In this document: in pieces, positions 14,809-34,888 of the stretch
Layout of the letters: every line of letters begins with the position of its first letter
Numbering within the stretch: position 1 is the stretch's first letter
DNA from: Bugula neritina
Lineage: Eukaryota > Bryozoa > Gymnolaemata > Cheilostomatida > Bugulidae
DNA length: 64,000 nucleotides
Assembly: GCA_964035545.1 (NCBI GenBank)
Contig: OZ037767.1
Span: 3,294,680-3,358,679, forward strand
Direction of reading: 5' to 3'
Notes under the pieces: generated by a model
What the model saw: only the letters and a program-made list of their open reading frames with translations
Databases searched by the model: none
Told to the model about the DNA's origin: nothing
Made by a program: the position numbers and the translations under genes

Positions 14809-14821
14809 GTTGCTGGGCAAC
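14809..14821. promoter_or_regulatory. RFX X-box-like site upstream of AK7
   Basis: GTTGCTGGGCAAC is an imperfect palindrome. Read on the AK7 strand it is GTTGCC-C-AGCAAC, two RFX half-sites with a 1 nt spacer. It is 72 bp upstream of the AK7 start codon. RFX factors are the established regulators of ciliary genes, and AK7 is ciliary. Function here is inferred from motif and position only. Confidence 0.55.
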
Positions 14822-15055
14822 TTGAACTTCCTTTTAGCTTACCAAAAGCCTGATACAATTATATAACTTAAAAACGTTTTTTAAGATACACAACAATTTT
14901 TTTAAATAACAAATGTTAATTTTACAAGTTATTTTTTTTTTTACAATTTCTTTTATAAATACATTGTTTTAAAACATAAAATCTGCTTTATTTTGAGAGT
15001 TGAAAGCTTGAATATGGGTTGTTCACGCAGGAAACGTGATGCCACGCGTTTGACC

Positions 15056-15063
15056 TGACGTCA
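15056..15063. promoter_or_regulatory. CRE palindrome in the AK7/Rab1 divergent promoter
   Basis: TGACGTCA is a perfect cAMP-response-element palindrome. It lies 148 bp upstream of the Rab1 ATG and about 320 bp upstream of the AK7 ATG. The surrounding 15020-15080 bp is less AT-rich than its neighbours, as expected for a core promoter. Binding by CREB/ATF is inferred. Confidence 0.45.
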
Positions 15064-15210
15064 CATTACGCCCCATGAAAACAATCAGCCATTTTCAAGA
15101 CAGGAAGTCTGAATTGCCTCATATTGATCACCTTCTTTTAACACTTTTCCGTGTTGTTACCATATTTATTCACATAAAATTATTTGAGATATCTTAGACA
15201 ATATATAAAT

Positions 15211-21860
<6,650 letters not shown>

Positions 21861-22201
21861 GTAGTGTGTTCAGATTGTTAATGATACATATATATTTTTT
21901 TTATTTAAAAAAATCTCACACGACTATATAGTTTCGTACAGTAAACTGCACTCGTCAGGTGTTAGACTAAAAATAAATAAAATCTATGAAGCATACCGAT
22001 TATTCAAATTTTTACATAGAGAAAACTATCATGCTAAACACAACGTAAAACGAAAAGCAATTAACATAGTAGTGGATTTGGTGTTATCTATTAATTAATT
22101 AAATTGCTCTTTTTCTAAAGGATTAGACTATAAAAGCTAGATGTTTGATGGAAAGGGTAATTTATAATAGGTAGTACTATGGTTGAGAATTGTTAGTATT
22201 G

Positions 22202-24112
22202 TTATGTGATGTTGCCCAGGTAGTGCTTACGTGCATGTCTGCATGTGGATAGAATCTCATTTCTGTTATTAAGGGAAGATTTGCTGGGCTGGTATATTAT
22301 GAAATATTTTTCCCATAGGCAGAGGTTGCACCTTTTAGTGACTTTGTTGTATGAGTTGGTTTTTTTCATAATTTTCCATGTTATGTCAAAATGGGTGTTC
22401 TTGTCTTTTAGTTTCCAGATATATTTGCTCAATTCAGTATGGTTCTTTTTTGTTTTGTTGTTAAAAGTTGATTTGTGGTTATAGAATCTGGTTTTGAATT
22501 CTGTTTCTGATGTTCCCACGTAAGTCTGGGGTTGGCTGCCATCTTTGGTTGTAACTGTAGCTTGGTATATGATGCACTTTGTGAGGCATTTTCCATCTAG
22601 TGGGCACACTGTGCTGTTTCTGCAGTTACATTCTCGAGGAGGTTGGTTTGCTGGGTTAAGTAATCTTTTATTGTGGCTGTTGATTATGTTGTTTAAATTT
22701 CTGCAGCAGCTGTAACTGAGTTTTATGTTGTTTTTGTTGAAAATTTTGTAGAGTTTGTGATCTTTGGGTATTTCTTCCTCCAGGATTTTAAAAAATTGTT
22801 TTCCCAGGTTGCTTGTTACACTTTTGGAGAATGGGGGGGTTATACCATGTGATGTTTCGTCGTCTTTCTCTTTTTGGTCTGCTAGTGGTGTGTGTTGGCT
22901 GGAATGTTAGGTTATGTGTGTATCCACTTTTACTTAGAGCTTCTTGGTGTATTTTTGTTGTTTGACTGAAGACTTCTTCGTTAGATGAGAGATTGGAGAG
23001 CCTGTTGTTTATGGCATGTGGAATGTTTCTTGTGATATGGGGTGGATGGTTGGATTTGGAGTTTACATATAGGATTTCGCTGTTAGGTTTTACATGGGGT
23101 TTGTGTGTTCTTTTGCTAATGTCAAAATTTATATCTAGATAGTTGACGACTTTTTTGTTTACTTCAATGGTGATATTTAGATTATGTTTTTGAAAAATTT
23201 TGCAGATTGATTTTTTAATTCTATCTATATTTTTTGCAGTGTCGTTGATTACTCCTAGGCCGTCATCACGGTATAGACCGAAGGTATTTCCAAACTTCTG
23301 GTTGATTTTATATAGTAAAATATGCCGACCAGAGTGCAACATTCTGCACCGTCATAGCTGCCCATTGTAATGTCAAATAATGAGCCACATTTTTTACTCC
23401 AGGGTTGGCCGGAATGGTATAACAACATTTTTCTGGCATGGAAAATCACGGTGCGGTCTGTGTCTGTTATGGTGGTATGCTCTGCTGCGAAATCAATTGC
23501 AGTGTGGAGTAATTTATTAGTTATTGATGGATAAAAGTCGACAATGTCAAATACAATAAAAGATAAGCATTTGTTGTTATCTAAATTTGTGAACCATTTA
23601 ATTACCTCGGAAGTATTTGTCCAAATATTCAAAGCTAGTTTTGGAGTTATGGCCTTATTTATCCTGTCTAGTAGTCTTTTGCTGATGATGCCTATTTCAG
23701 TTTTGCTTGGGTTTATTAGTCTGCACTTAGGGTTATTCATAAAATTAGGCTTGTGGTCCTTTAGTGTTATGTATGCCTCAGTTGTGTTGGTGGTCGTGAT
23801 TCTGTCTTCGATTTGTAGAGATTTGGCAATATGTTTAGCTTCTAGGTTTATTTCTTGGGGCGTGTTTTGATCAATTTTTTTGTAATCCTTAGTGATGTTG
23901 TTGTGCAATAGTTCTCTGTAGTTGGTAATTTCCATGTTGTAAAAATTATTTGTTTTGTCAGCAGGTATAATAATAAGACTATTGGTGCCAATTTTTTGGG
24001 CTAGGTCTTGTTTTATTGTTTTCTGGAATTGGCAGTGTACTCTTCTAAATTTGATGTTTTTAATCATGGATCTAATTTTTATTTCGAACCTGGCAAGCTC
24101 TTTATCCATCAA
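22202..24112 (-). pseudogene. Penelope-like RT/GIY-YIG polyprotein, left copy, frameshifted
   Basis: The minus-strand reading starts at MMDKELARF, so the 5' end is cut. It shows the Penelope-type RT core: IIPADKTNN, YITLKDHKPNF, FDIVDFYPSI (catalytic Asp), FDITMGSYDGAE and then GLYRDDGLG (motif C). A zinc-finger-like CPLDGKCLTKC precedes the GIY-YIG nuclease core TYVGTSETEFKTRFYNH. There are two breaks. A 1 nt loss lies between DGAECCTLVG and LLYKINQKFG (about 23300-23345). An extra G in a 7-G run near 22838 breaks the frame after TWYNPP. It cannot encode an intact protein as it stands. Confidence 0.85.
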
Positions 24113-24115
24113 TAA

Positions 24116-25433
24116 CTAATAAATTACTCCACACTGCAATTGATTTCGCAGCAGAGCATACCACCATAACAGACACAGACCGCACCGTGATTTTCCATGC
24201 CAGAAAAATGTTGTTATACCATTCCGGCCAACCCTGGAGTAAAAAATGTGGCTCATTATTTGACATTACAATGGGCAGCTATGACGGTGCAGAATGTTGC
24301 ACTCTGGTCGGCATATTTTACTATATAAAATCAACCAGAAGTTTGGAAATACCTTCGGTCTATACCGTGATGACGGCCTAGGAGTAATCAACGACACTGC
24401 AAAAAATATAGATAGAATTAAAAAATCAATCTGCAAAATTTTTCAAAAACATAATCTAAATATCACCATTGAAGTAAACAAAAAAGTCGTCAACTATCTA
24501 GATATAAATTTTGACATTAGCAAAAGAACACACAAACCCCATGTAAAACCTAACAGCGAAATCCTATATGTAAACTCCAAATCCAACCATCCACCCCATA
24601 TCACAAGAAACATTCCACATGCCATAAACAACAGGCTCTCCAATCTCTCATCTAACGAAGAAGTCTTCAGTCAAACAACAAAAATACACCAAGAAGCTCT
24701 AAGTAAAAGTGGATACACACATAACCTAACATTCCAGCCAACACACACCACTAGCAGACCAAAAAGAGAAAGACGACGAAACATCACATGGTATAACCCC
24801 CCATTCTCCAAAAGTGTAACAAGCAACCTGGGAAAACAATTTTTTAAAATCCTGGAGGAAGAAATACCCAAAGATCACAAACTCTACAAAATTTTCAACA
24901 AAAACAACATAAAACTCAGTTACAGCTGCTGCAGAAATTTAAACAACATAATCAACAGCCACAATAAAAGATTACTTAACCCAGCAAACCAACCTCCTCG
25001 AGAATGTAACTGCAGAAACAGCACAGTGTGCCCACTAGATGGAAAATGCCTCACAAAGTGCATCATATACCAAGCTACAGTTACAACCAAAGATGGCAGC
25101 CAACCCCAGACTTACGTGGGAACATCAGAAACAGAATTCAAAACCAGATTCTATAACCACAAATCAACTTTTAACAACAAAACAAAAAAGAACCATACTG
25201 AATTGAGCAAATATATCTGGAAACTAAAAGACAAGAACACCCATTTTGACATAACATGGAAAATTATGAAAAAAACCAACTCATACAACAAAGTCACTAA
25301 AAGGTGCAACCTCTGCCTATGGGAAAAATATTTCATAATATACCAGCCCAGCAAATCTTCCCTTAATAACAGAAATGAGATTCTATCCACATGCAGACAT
25401 GCACGTAAGCACTACCTGGGCAACATCACATAA
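24116..25433 (+). pseudogene. Penelope-like RT/GIY-YIG polyprotein, right copy, 5'-truncated
   Basis: It begins inside the RT at FYPSITNKLLHTA, runs to DGAECCTLVG, and is then frameshifted into the long frame 24294-25433 (379 codons). That frame carries GLYRDDGLG, the C-rich CNCRNSTVCPLDGKC region and the full GIY-YIG endonuclease ending at KHYLGNIT. The first frameshift is the same as in the left copy. The second (homopolymer) one is absent here, so this arm keeps the intact 3' half. Confidence 0.85.
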
Positions 25434-25847
25434 CAATACTAACAATTCTCAACCATAGTACTACCTATTATAAATTACCCTTTCCATCAAACATCTAGCT
25501 TTTATAGTCTAATCCTTTAGAAAAAGAGCAATTTAATTAATTAATAGATAACACCAAATCCACTACTATGTTTGCTTTTCGTTTTACGTTGTGTTTAGCA
25601 TGATAGTTTTCTCTATGTAAAAATTTGAATAATCGGTATGCTTCATAGATTTTATTTATTTTTAGTCTAACACCTGACGAGTGCAGTTTACTGTACGAAA
25701 CTATATAGTCGTGTGAGATTTTTTTTAATAAAAAAATATATATGTATCATTAACAATCTGAACACACTACATTATATTAGCTCTGTCACCCGTGATATCG
25801 AGCACTTTACTTCGCTGGAACTCCAACTAGATTGACAATCAGCATAC

Positions 25848-25849
<2 letters not shown>

Positions 25850-25924
<75 letters not shown>
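25850..25924. repeat. (TA)n microsatellite, right flank of the retroelement
   Basis: About 75 bp of AT dinucleotides, some 70 bp beyond the right end of the inverted retroelement. The 70 bp between (about 25778-25849) is unmatched to the left side. Confidence 0.95.
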
Positions 25925-25927
<3 letters not shown>

Positions 25928-26399
25928 CAGATCTGAGTGTATGTCCAAGCTCTATAATTGACAAATTTGACAAATTATCTGTGTAGTCATATTGTGTTTT
26001 TTATTTTAAATTGTTGTATTAGATGTGAATCATCAACTAGCTAATTCTTTTAACATATCAATGAATGATTACCTACATAAATGTCATTTATTTATTATAT
26101 TTCACTACCGACATTATACTGTTGTGATTTATATAAGGGTTGTCTTAACTTGTCCTTGGTGTTGATATCAAACCGAGTATCGAAAATTTGCTCTCCGTCC
26201 TTTATTCACAAGTAAAAGTTCAAAACTGTTACGTAGTTTTATTAAAACAATCAGAGTCAAACGACGGAAACATTGGGAAAACCCAAAACTTGATGATTCA
26301 TTGAGTAAAGTGAAACTAGGAACCTCTCTCTTACTTTTCTAGTTCTCTCTTTACTAATCACCACATAAATAAAGATTAGTAAGCCAGTACAGATTTTGA

Positions 26400-27060
26400 G
26401 ATTGTAAATAATGTTTTAGAACATGAGTTTGAAGATGAGTTCTAAGTAGTAAGTACAGTTAATCACCATCCTCATCAGACTTAGAGTTACTGTTACACTT
26501 ACTGTTACTGTTGCCGTTGGTGATTCAGAACCACTGTCAGTAACTTCAACATTTAATTTTATTTAGATATTTCTAGTTTTCACGTTATTAATAATACTAA
26601 CAATATTATTTGTGGTTGCACCATCATTGTTGTTATAATAACTATTAATCATATCGTGCTATAGTTATTGTTATGTAGTTGTACTTTGACCATTCACTAT
26701 TGACTATTGATTTGATAATGATAAATGATTGATAAATTGATAAATGATTAGTAAATATAACTATCACTCATCTTCAGGCTGACTTTTGAACTTGAAGTAT
26801 GACTATTTGGATGATAGTTTTATTTTTAGTTATATACAAGGGTCAGTTTGAGTGAAATGCGCTGTTATCCGGTATTACTAGTACTATTAACCATAACAAT
26901 AAACATGATATTGATATTTACATTAAGATTATCTTTTGCAATAAAATTTAATTTCTTTGCTAAAGCCAATTTCATTTTGATAAGAATGATAATCTCAAAT
27001 GTTATGACTATGATCTCGTACTCATATTTATAATAATACCTGACTCAAACTATACTTTTT
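26400..27060. repeat. Degenerate short-word island upstream of the Rab1 paralogue
   Basis: Imperfect words such as GAGTTACTGTTACACTTACT, TAAATGATTGATAAATTG and ATAACAATAAACATGATATT recur over about 650 bp. The block ends roughly 110 bp before the predicted ATG at 27170. No coding frame is supported. The DNA between 25925 and 26400 is AT-rich with nothing recognised. Confidence 0.4.
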
Positions 27061-27169
27061 GACTCTTAATAATTAACTCTAAGGGTTTTATTTAGTGGTA
27101 TTGAGATGGGTTTTTTTATAATATAACTATTTGGGTGAATGTGAATTATCAAACTTTATATTCAGAGTG

Positions 27170-29273
<2,104 letters not shown>

Positions 29274-30607
29274 AATTTCATCCAATCACCCTCTAGTATA
29301 CTTTATCCATCCAATCACAGTTCAGTACATTCTTCCAGTCTGTAGACATGTAAACATGTGCATGTACTTTAGATCTGTGTACAAAGCTTAAAAATATTAT
29401 TTTCAACTTAAATATTTTTTGACCTTAGATAAATTTTATTTTAAATATTTTAGTATGTTATCTTTACTAACATTCATGTTTCTATTGCTCAATTTTAAAC
29501 AAGATTGCATATCAAACTTAACTAGAAGTTGAAGAAAAGTTTTTATATCAGCTATGCATTGCATACTGTTGCATACTTTTTAATCTATGCCAAGGATAAA
29601 TTTTTAAGTAGTATTTATTAACCTGATCTTTGCATATACAACGTCTACTGCACGCATGAAAATTGTGATGACAAAATAAATATTTTTATCTCAAATAGGT
29701 CTTGTAATAAAATCTAGGACTAGCTAAGCTTTGTATGAAAGTTACCAACATATAAATCTAGGCAATGCATGCAAATGCAATATATTATAACACCTAAAAC
29801 AATAATGACAGTTATAATAATCGTGGTAAAGTTTATTGGCTGAGGCCTAGGTTATTGCAATTTTTACTCTGAAACAATTTTCGCAAGTAATTTTGCCAGA
29901 TCTCTTGAATTATTCTCAAAAATATGCATGCATTATTTTATAATTGTTTTTTTATTGAAAGTATGTACATAGATGCAACACATAAAAAAATTAACAGTGA
30001 ATGCTCTCAAAATTAAATCACATACCATTAAAAGATATATCACTTATAAGTTCTTTTAACACTACAATTATGTATGATTATAATATGCTTGGTGGATTTT
30101 ACAGTTTTAGTTCATGCAAGCATTAGTGTGCAGACTTGATAGAAATCTTTTAAATTTAATTTTTTGATAGCATCAATAAAGTGGTTGGCAGTTTCAAGTT
30201 TGTCACAGATGAAAAGGGTATGAGATGTATGCGTACATTTCAGCAAGACTTCTATCACAATCGACTGGTCAATGCGGTTAACCAATGAGGCATTCGTCGC
30301 AAACTATTAGCAGTAATTTTCTCTCAGCGATTCAATACATTTGTGTTTTGACAACCATTGAGATCGCAGGTAATACTTGGTACAGGTTGTATAAGTCGAC
30401 ATTGTAACGGATCATAGCCATCATTACCTAACATACAACATACAATGACATTTCACTGCAAGTCAAATAGCGCTAGAAATTTTACTTACTGTTCTGACAC
30501 GTGGATAATAGCAGCAATCACGATTACCTAGTGAAATAGTACAGTTACTGATTGTCATTGATGATTCTGATTGCGATTGTAGCTGAACAATAAAATTGAA
30601 GATCAAC
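29274..30607. other. Intergenic, Rab1 paralogue 3' UTR to MCFD2-like promoter
   Basis: AT-rich, no exon recognised. The last 100 bp before 30608 (TTACTGATTGTCATTGATGA words) resembles the short-word islands seen near other gene starts. Confidence 0.45.
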
Positions 30608-32630
30608 ATGCAATCGAAACAGATATTTCGTCTAGCTCTTGTGCTTATGTCTATTTTATCGTCAAATGTTGGGCTAGCAGAAGAATTGCAGAATCAAAAC
30701 GATAATCATAATCTGAATAATGATAATGTGCATAATAATAATCAGGATCAAAATGCTCATGCAGAAACTGTCAACAGGTTTAGACAGCATGCAAACCGAG
30801 AGTAAGTTAACATTTACTATTAGTATTAGTATTACTAATAGTAATAGTAATACTATTAGTATTAGTTATAGTATTACTATTAGTATTACCATTAGACGTA
30901 GTATTACTATTAGTATTACCTATTACTATTAGTATTAGTATTAAATTTAATGTTACCATTACTATTAGTATTAGTATTAACTATTATAATTAAGATTACT
31001 AGTTTTACTATTAGTAAAAAGAGTATCAGTATTACTATTAGTATTACTATTACTATTAGTATTAGTATTAGTATTTAGTTTGATTATAATTACTAAATTA
31101 CTAATTAGTATTACTAGTAGTTGTACTACCAGTACCACCTTAATTGCAATGCACACACTCACAGTCACACTAAATGTGAACTAAATAAATATAATGATAA
31201 TATAAATATTATGATTTTTCAAATTCATTGTAAATGTAATTGTAATTGTTTAGTATATTATTATAAATATAAGTATTCCTATTAGTGTATGAGTATCACC
31301 TAATCAAATATGATTGTCTATATGAACATCATTATGGCCATGAGAAAGGATATGTAATAACAAATATATTATTATATTTATTGTATAATCATAACTGATC
31401 AACTTCAAGTGAATAGTTATGATCAAGATTCTCATTCATTACTCTGCACCCATAGTGATAGTTAATGTTACTGTTATTTGTAATTAATTATTAAATTATT
31501 TCAGCGGAGTGATTGATGTTTTCATCAAAAATAAAGTTGATTAATCATCCAATCTTCACTTGTAATTCAATATGCCCAATAACGTTTTCAAGCATGAGTC
31601 GCTCACGGTCTCACTGACTCTGAGTGATCAGTGTTAAACTTGTATCTCTGAGATTTTTTCTCATTAGATACTAAAGTTTAACCTTAGCATAAGTTTTTCT
31701 GTGTCTAATTTGTTATATTCTTTTTTTTATTTAGGATATTGAGATTTGTACTGCCTTTCACTTTTTTTTATTATTACAACACTTTGTATTATTTCAACAC
31801 ACTTTCTTTTATCGTTTAGTCATGTTTTGGAAGAGCTACAGCAGCAAATCAATACTAAAAACAGAGAGGACATGACTGAGCAGGAGCTGCAGTTTCATTA
31901 CTTTAAACTCCATGATTATGATAATAACAACCTGCTGGATGGTTTGGAAATAATCAAAGCCCTCACTCACGCTCATGAAGAAGCTAGTATGTATTCAGTT
32001 AATAATTCAGCTGTTTATTCCTAAATCTACCTCAAGTTGTTTTCTCTTGAAGTTTTGATATAAACAGGTATAAGCGAAAAGCTTTCAAAATATTTAACCT
32101 AGTTTAATGTCTAAAAATGGTTATTATGTAACTGTGTTATATAAACGATTCCAAATGATAAAAGGTTTTTGCAAAATAAATCTGAACATAATATGTTGCT
32201 GTAAAATATTATGTTTAAAGTCAAGTTGAATAGTTATAGGAGACAAAATTTTAAAATTAAATATGCCAACTCAGTCGTTTATCCTATTTTATAATCTCCT
32301 CTCTGTAAAAAGAGGACAACTTCTTATAATTTTTGCAAAAACTTGACCCTCCAGCTTTTGTGAGTAGATCTACTTTGTTACGACTGTGTTACTTTTATCA
32401 AATGTCTGTTCCTTAATTAAATGCTAGTTCCTTACATGTGTTGGTAAAATAGTTGTAATCTTCAAGGTGAGCATGCTCATAACGAAGGAACGACAGAAAA
32501 CACGCCCCATAAACAAACTGAAGAAGAGCTGGTAAAGATTATTGATGATGTGCTCAAGGATGACGACCTGAATAGTGATGGTTATATTAGCTTCTATGAG
32601 TTCATGGCAGAAAGAACACCAAGTGCTTAA
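30608..32630 (+). CDS. MCFD2-like secreted EF-hand protein A
   Basis: Three exons, 30608-30801, 31820-31986 and 32467-32630, phases 2 then 1, 174 aa. A signal peptide (MQSKQIFRLALVLMSILSS) is followed by an Asn/Gln/His-rich linker of about 35 residues. Then comes the family core EELQFHYFKLHDYDNNNLLDGLE and a second EF hand. Calcium loops: DYDNNNLLDGLE and DLNSDGYISFYE, both with Asp/Asn/Glu at all usual positions. It resembles MCFD2, the calcium-binding partner of the LMAN1/ERGIC-53 cargo receptor in the early secretory pathway, and more loosely CGREF1. It ends RTPSA without an ER-retention signal. A tandem paralogue starts 396 bp downstream. An AATAAA lies at 32815. Confidence 0.88.
30803..31085. 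repeat. (ATTAGT/ATTACT)n degenerate tract in intron 1
   Basis: About 280 bp built from the hexamer-like words ATTAGT, ATTACT and TAATAG in both orientations, starting at the exon 1 donor. Frames through it encode Ser/Ile/Asn repeats and are not genes. The rest of the intron (31086-31819) is AT-rich with no recognised element. Confidence 0.8.
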
Positions 32631-32814
32631 CTCTAGTCATTGTAAAGCTGTCTGAACAACACTTTGTAGTTTTCTTAGTTAAATTTAATGTTCTTAATTA
32701 CGTATCAGGTTTATTTTATTGAAGAGTGTATCTGCAGTCAATACTCAAAGCTTATAGATTGTCAAGCTTTTTCTCCCCTTACTTAAATCACAGTATGTGA
32801 CACTGTTTTTTCCC

Positions 32815-32820
32815 AATAAA
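32815..32820 (+). promoter_or_regulatory. Poly(A) signal of MCFD2-like gene A
   Basis: AATAAA 185 bp downstream of the stop codon, followed by TTATTGTGCTCTTC. It is the first canonical signal after the gene. Confidence 0.6.
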
Positions 32821-33026
32821 TTATTGTGCTCTTCAACTTTCTATGCTTTGGTTTCATAGATATGGTTTGTTGTACTGTACAACGACCTTGGCCTTTATAT
32901 TACCAGCATTTTGTGACACGTCTAATAATATTGCGCCCTGATAACATTATACTGGTGGCATGCTACTATTACCCATAACTTCATTTATCCAGTACGTCCA
33001 GCTGTCAAACTGTGCAAGTTGTAGTA

Positions 33027-34344
33027 ATGAATCTTGCTCCAGCTGCCATATTGCTGATGACGTTGAGTCTATTACTATATCACTGTAATGGTAATGATGG
33101 AAAGAAGCTGAAGGAGATTGCTGACAGAGAGTAAGTTAGCGCAATTTTCAATAAACCCCAGAAATTAAATGTAATGTGGGTAAGTTACTGCTGCAACTAT
33201 ATACGACTGTAGCCATGTTTTAATAAATTAGATGGTTGATCATACAATGTTTCATATAGCCTTGCCTGGCAATTGGTGACAAGTGCTCTAATGTCTGTTG
33301 TGTGACTACTCAATGAAAACTCTCAACCAACTAATCTGTGACTACACAATGCATGATGATTTTGTTTCTTGTATCACATTTCTGACAAATTGGATTTTTA
33401 GTAAGCTGGCCATTCTAATTCTGAAAACTAGTAGTGTTTACCACATTAGGGCCCTTTCTGCAACTTTCACGGTGCAAATATGAACATATTGTTCATAACA
33501 ACTTCCTATCTTATTCTAAACTTAGACACGTTATTGAAGAGTTACAAGACCAGATTAATGTGAACAACTCCAAGACCAAGCATATGACTGATGAGGAAAT
33601 CCAGTTCAATTATTTCAGAGTACATGATTTAGATGACAACTCCGTACTTGATGGCTTAGAAATATTAAAAGCTATATTACATACGTACTCTGAACACAGC
33701 ACAGGTAGGGCCAAAAGCATAGTTCCTATAATTATTTTCTCAGTTTTTTAAATATTGTGATACGTGATTGTGTGTGTATAAAATAGATAAAAAAGATGAA
33801 ATGCTTGAGTCGTCAAATCAAGTTCATCACCGCATATTGTGTAACTTAATGACTAACATAGACAGTAGTGTTGCAAGTATCACTTGGTTATACATTTGCA
33901 TTATCAAGTATTACCTGACTGCACAGTTATATTATAAAGTATTACTTGACTGCAGTTATATTATAAAGTATTACTTGACTGCACAGTTATATTATCAAGT
34001 ATTACTTGACTGCAGTTATATTATAAAGTATTACTTGACTGCACAGTTATATTATCAAGTATTACTTGACTGCAGTTATATTATAAAGTATTACTTGACT
34101 GCACAGTTATATTATAAAGTATTACTTGACTGCGCAGTTATATTTTAAAGTATTACTTGACTGCACAGTTATATTATAAAGTATTACCTGTTATTATTTA
34201 ATTGATTGTTAATGCTGATGTTATTGAACAGGGCAAGACACAAACATTGCTTCAGCTGTGGAAACTGTAGACAACTACCTTAAAAGAGAAGACTTGAATA
34301 ATGACGGGTATATCACATTTGCAGAGTTCATGGTTGAGCATTAG
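33027..34344 (+). CDS. MCFD2-like secreted EF-hand protein B
   Basis: Three exons, 33027-33130, 33526-33704 and 34232-34344, with the same intron phases as its upstream neighbour, 131 aa. Signal peptide MNLAPAAILLMTLSLLLY, then a short linker lacking the Asn-rich stretch of paralogue A. The core is HVIEELQDQINV and IQFNYFRVHDLDDNSVLDGLE. Calcium loops: DLDDNSVLDGLE and DLNNDGYITFAE, both canonical. The inter-EF segment is shorter than in A, and the protein ends FMVEH. Likely a calcium-dependent secretory-pathway or secreted protein like MCFD2. Intron 2 is largely a minisatellite. It is convergent with HDHD2, whose stop lies 545 bp downstream. Confidence 0.86.
33906..34185. repeat. 31/29 bp alternating minisatellite (60 bp higher-order unit)
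   Basis: About nine units of AGTATTACTTGACTGC followed by ACAGTTATATTATAA (31 bp) or AGTTATATTATAA (29 bp). For most of the array long and short forms alternate, giving a 60 bp composite period. It lies in intron 2 of MCFD2-like gene B. Confidence 0.9.
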
Positions 34345-34888
34345 ATTGTAAAATACTGCCTAAAGAAATATATTCATGTTTGCAAATAATAATAGATATG
34401 ACCTTGAATGCATTGATTTTTCTCTAACAAAATAGGGGTTTATTTCTAGTTGAAAGGAAACACAACTCCTCTAACACATTTGATTCTTTAAAAATTATGG
34501 TTTATAAGAATCAAGTGGCGAATTTTTATACACATCAAAAGTTTACCTGAAGGTCAAAACATTCCTAGCAAAACATGCGAGTCAAAATCTGAGTGAAATT
34601 TTATTATGTGAAATTTTGCTGTTTTGACAGCCACAATGTACTGTTGACTTTCATTTTTGAAATTACAAAAAAATAATATAAGAGTACAAGTAAAATTTGG
34701 TAGTTGTTAGAGGAACAACTCCTAAGAATACCACTTACTTTGCACCCCAAGAATTAAATGAAATGCAACAAGTTAAGCTTGTAAAATGACACGATTATAC
34801 TTATTTACATGTAGATTGCAATCGATGATTATACATCTCTACAGTTATACTCTGACTAACTGATTCCATCACTTATAGACCAATGATC

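Noticed and set aside
22245-22484. Frames antisense to the retroelement coding region (also 23544-23870, 24671-24871, 25151-25390)
   Set aside because: Shadows of the Penelope-like reverse transcriptase and GIY-YIG frames on the opposite strand.
33768-34148. 126-codon frame with YYLTAQL repeats
   Set aside because: Produced by the 31/29 bp minisatellite in intron 2 of MCFD2-like gene B.
33906-34185. CRISPR-like array
   Set aside because: The units are contiguous with no unique spacers, so this is a minisatellite in eukaryotic DNA.
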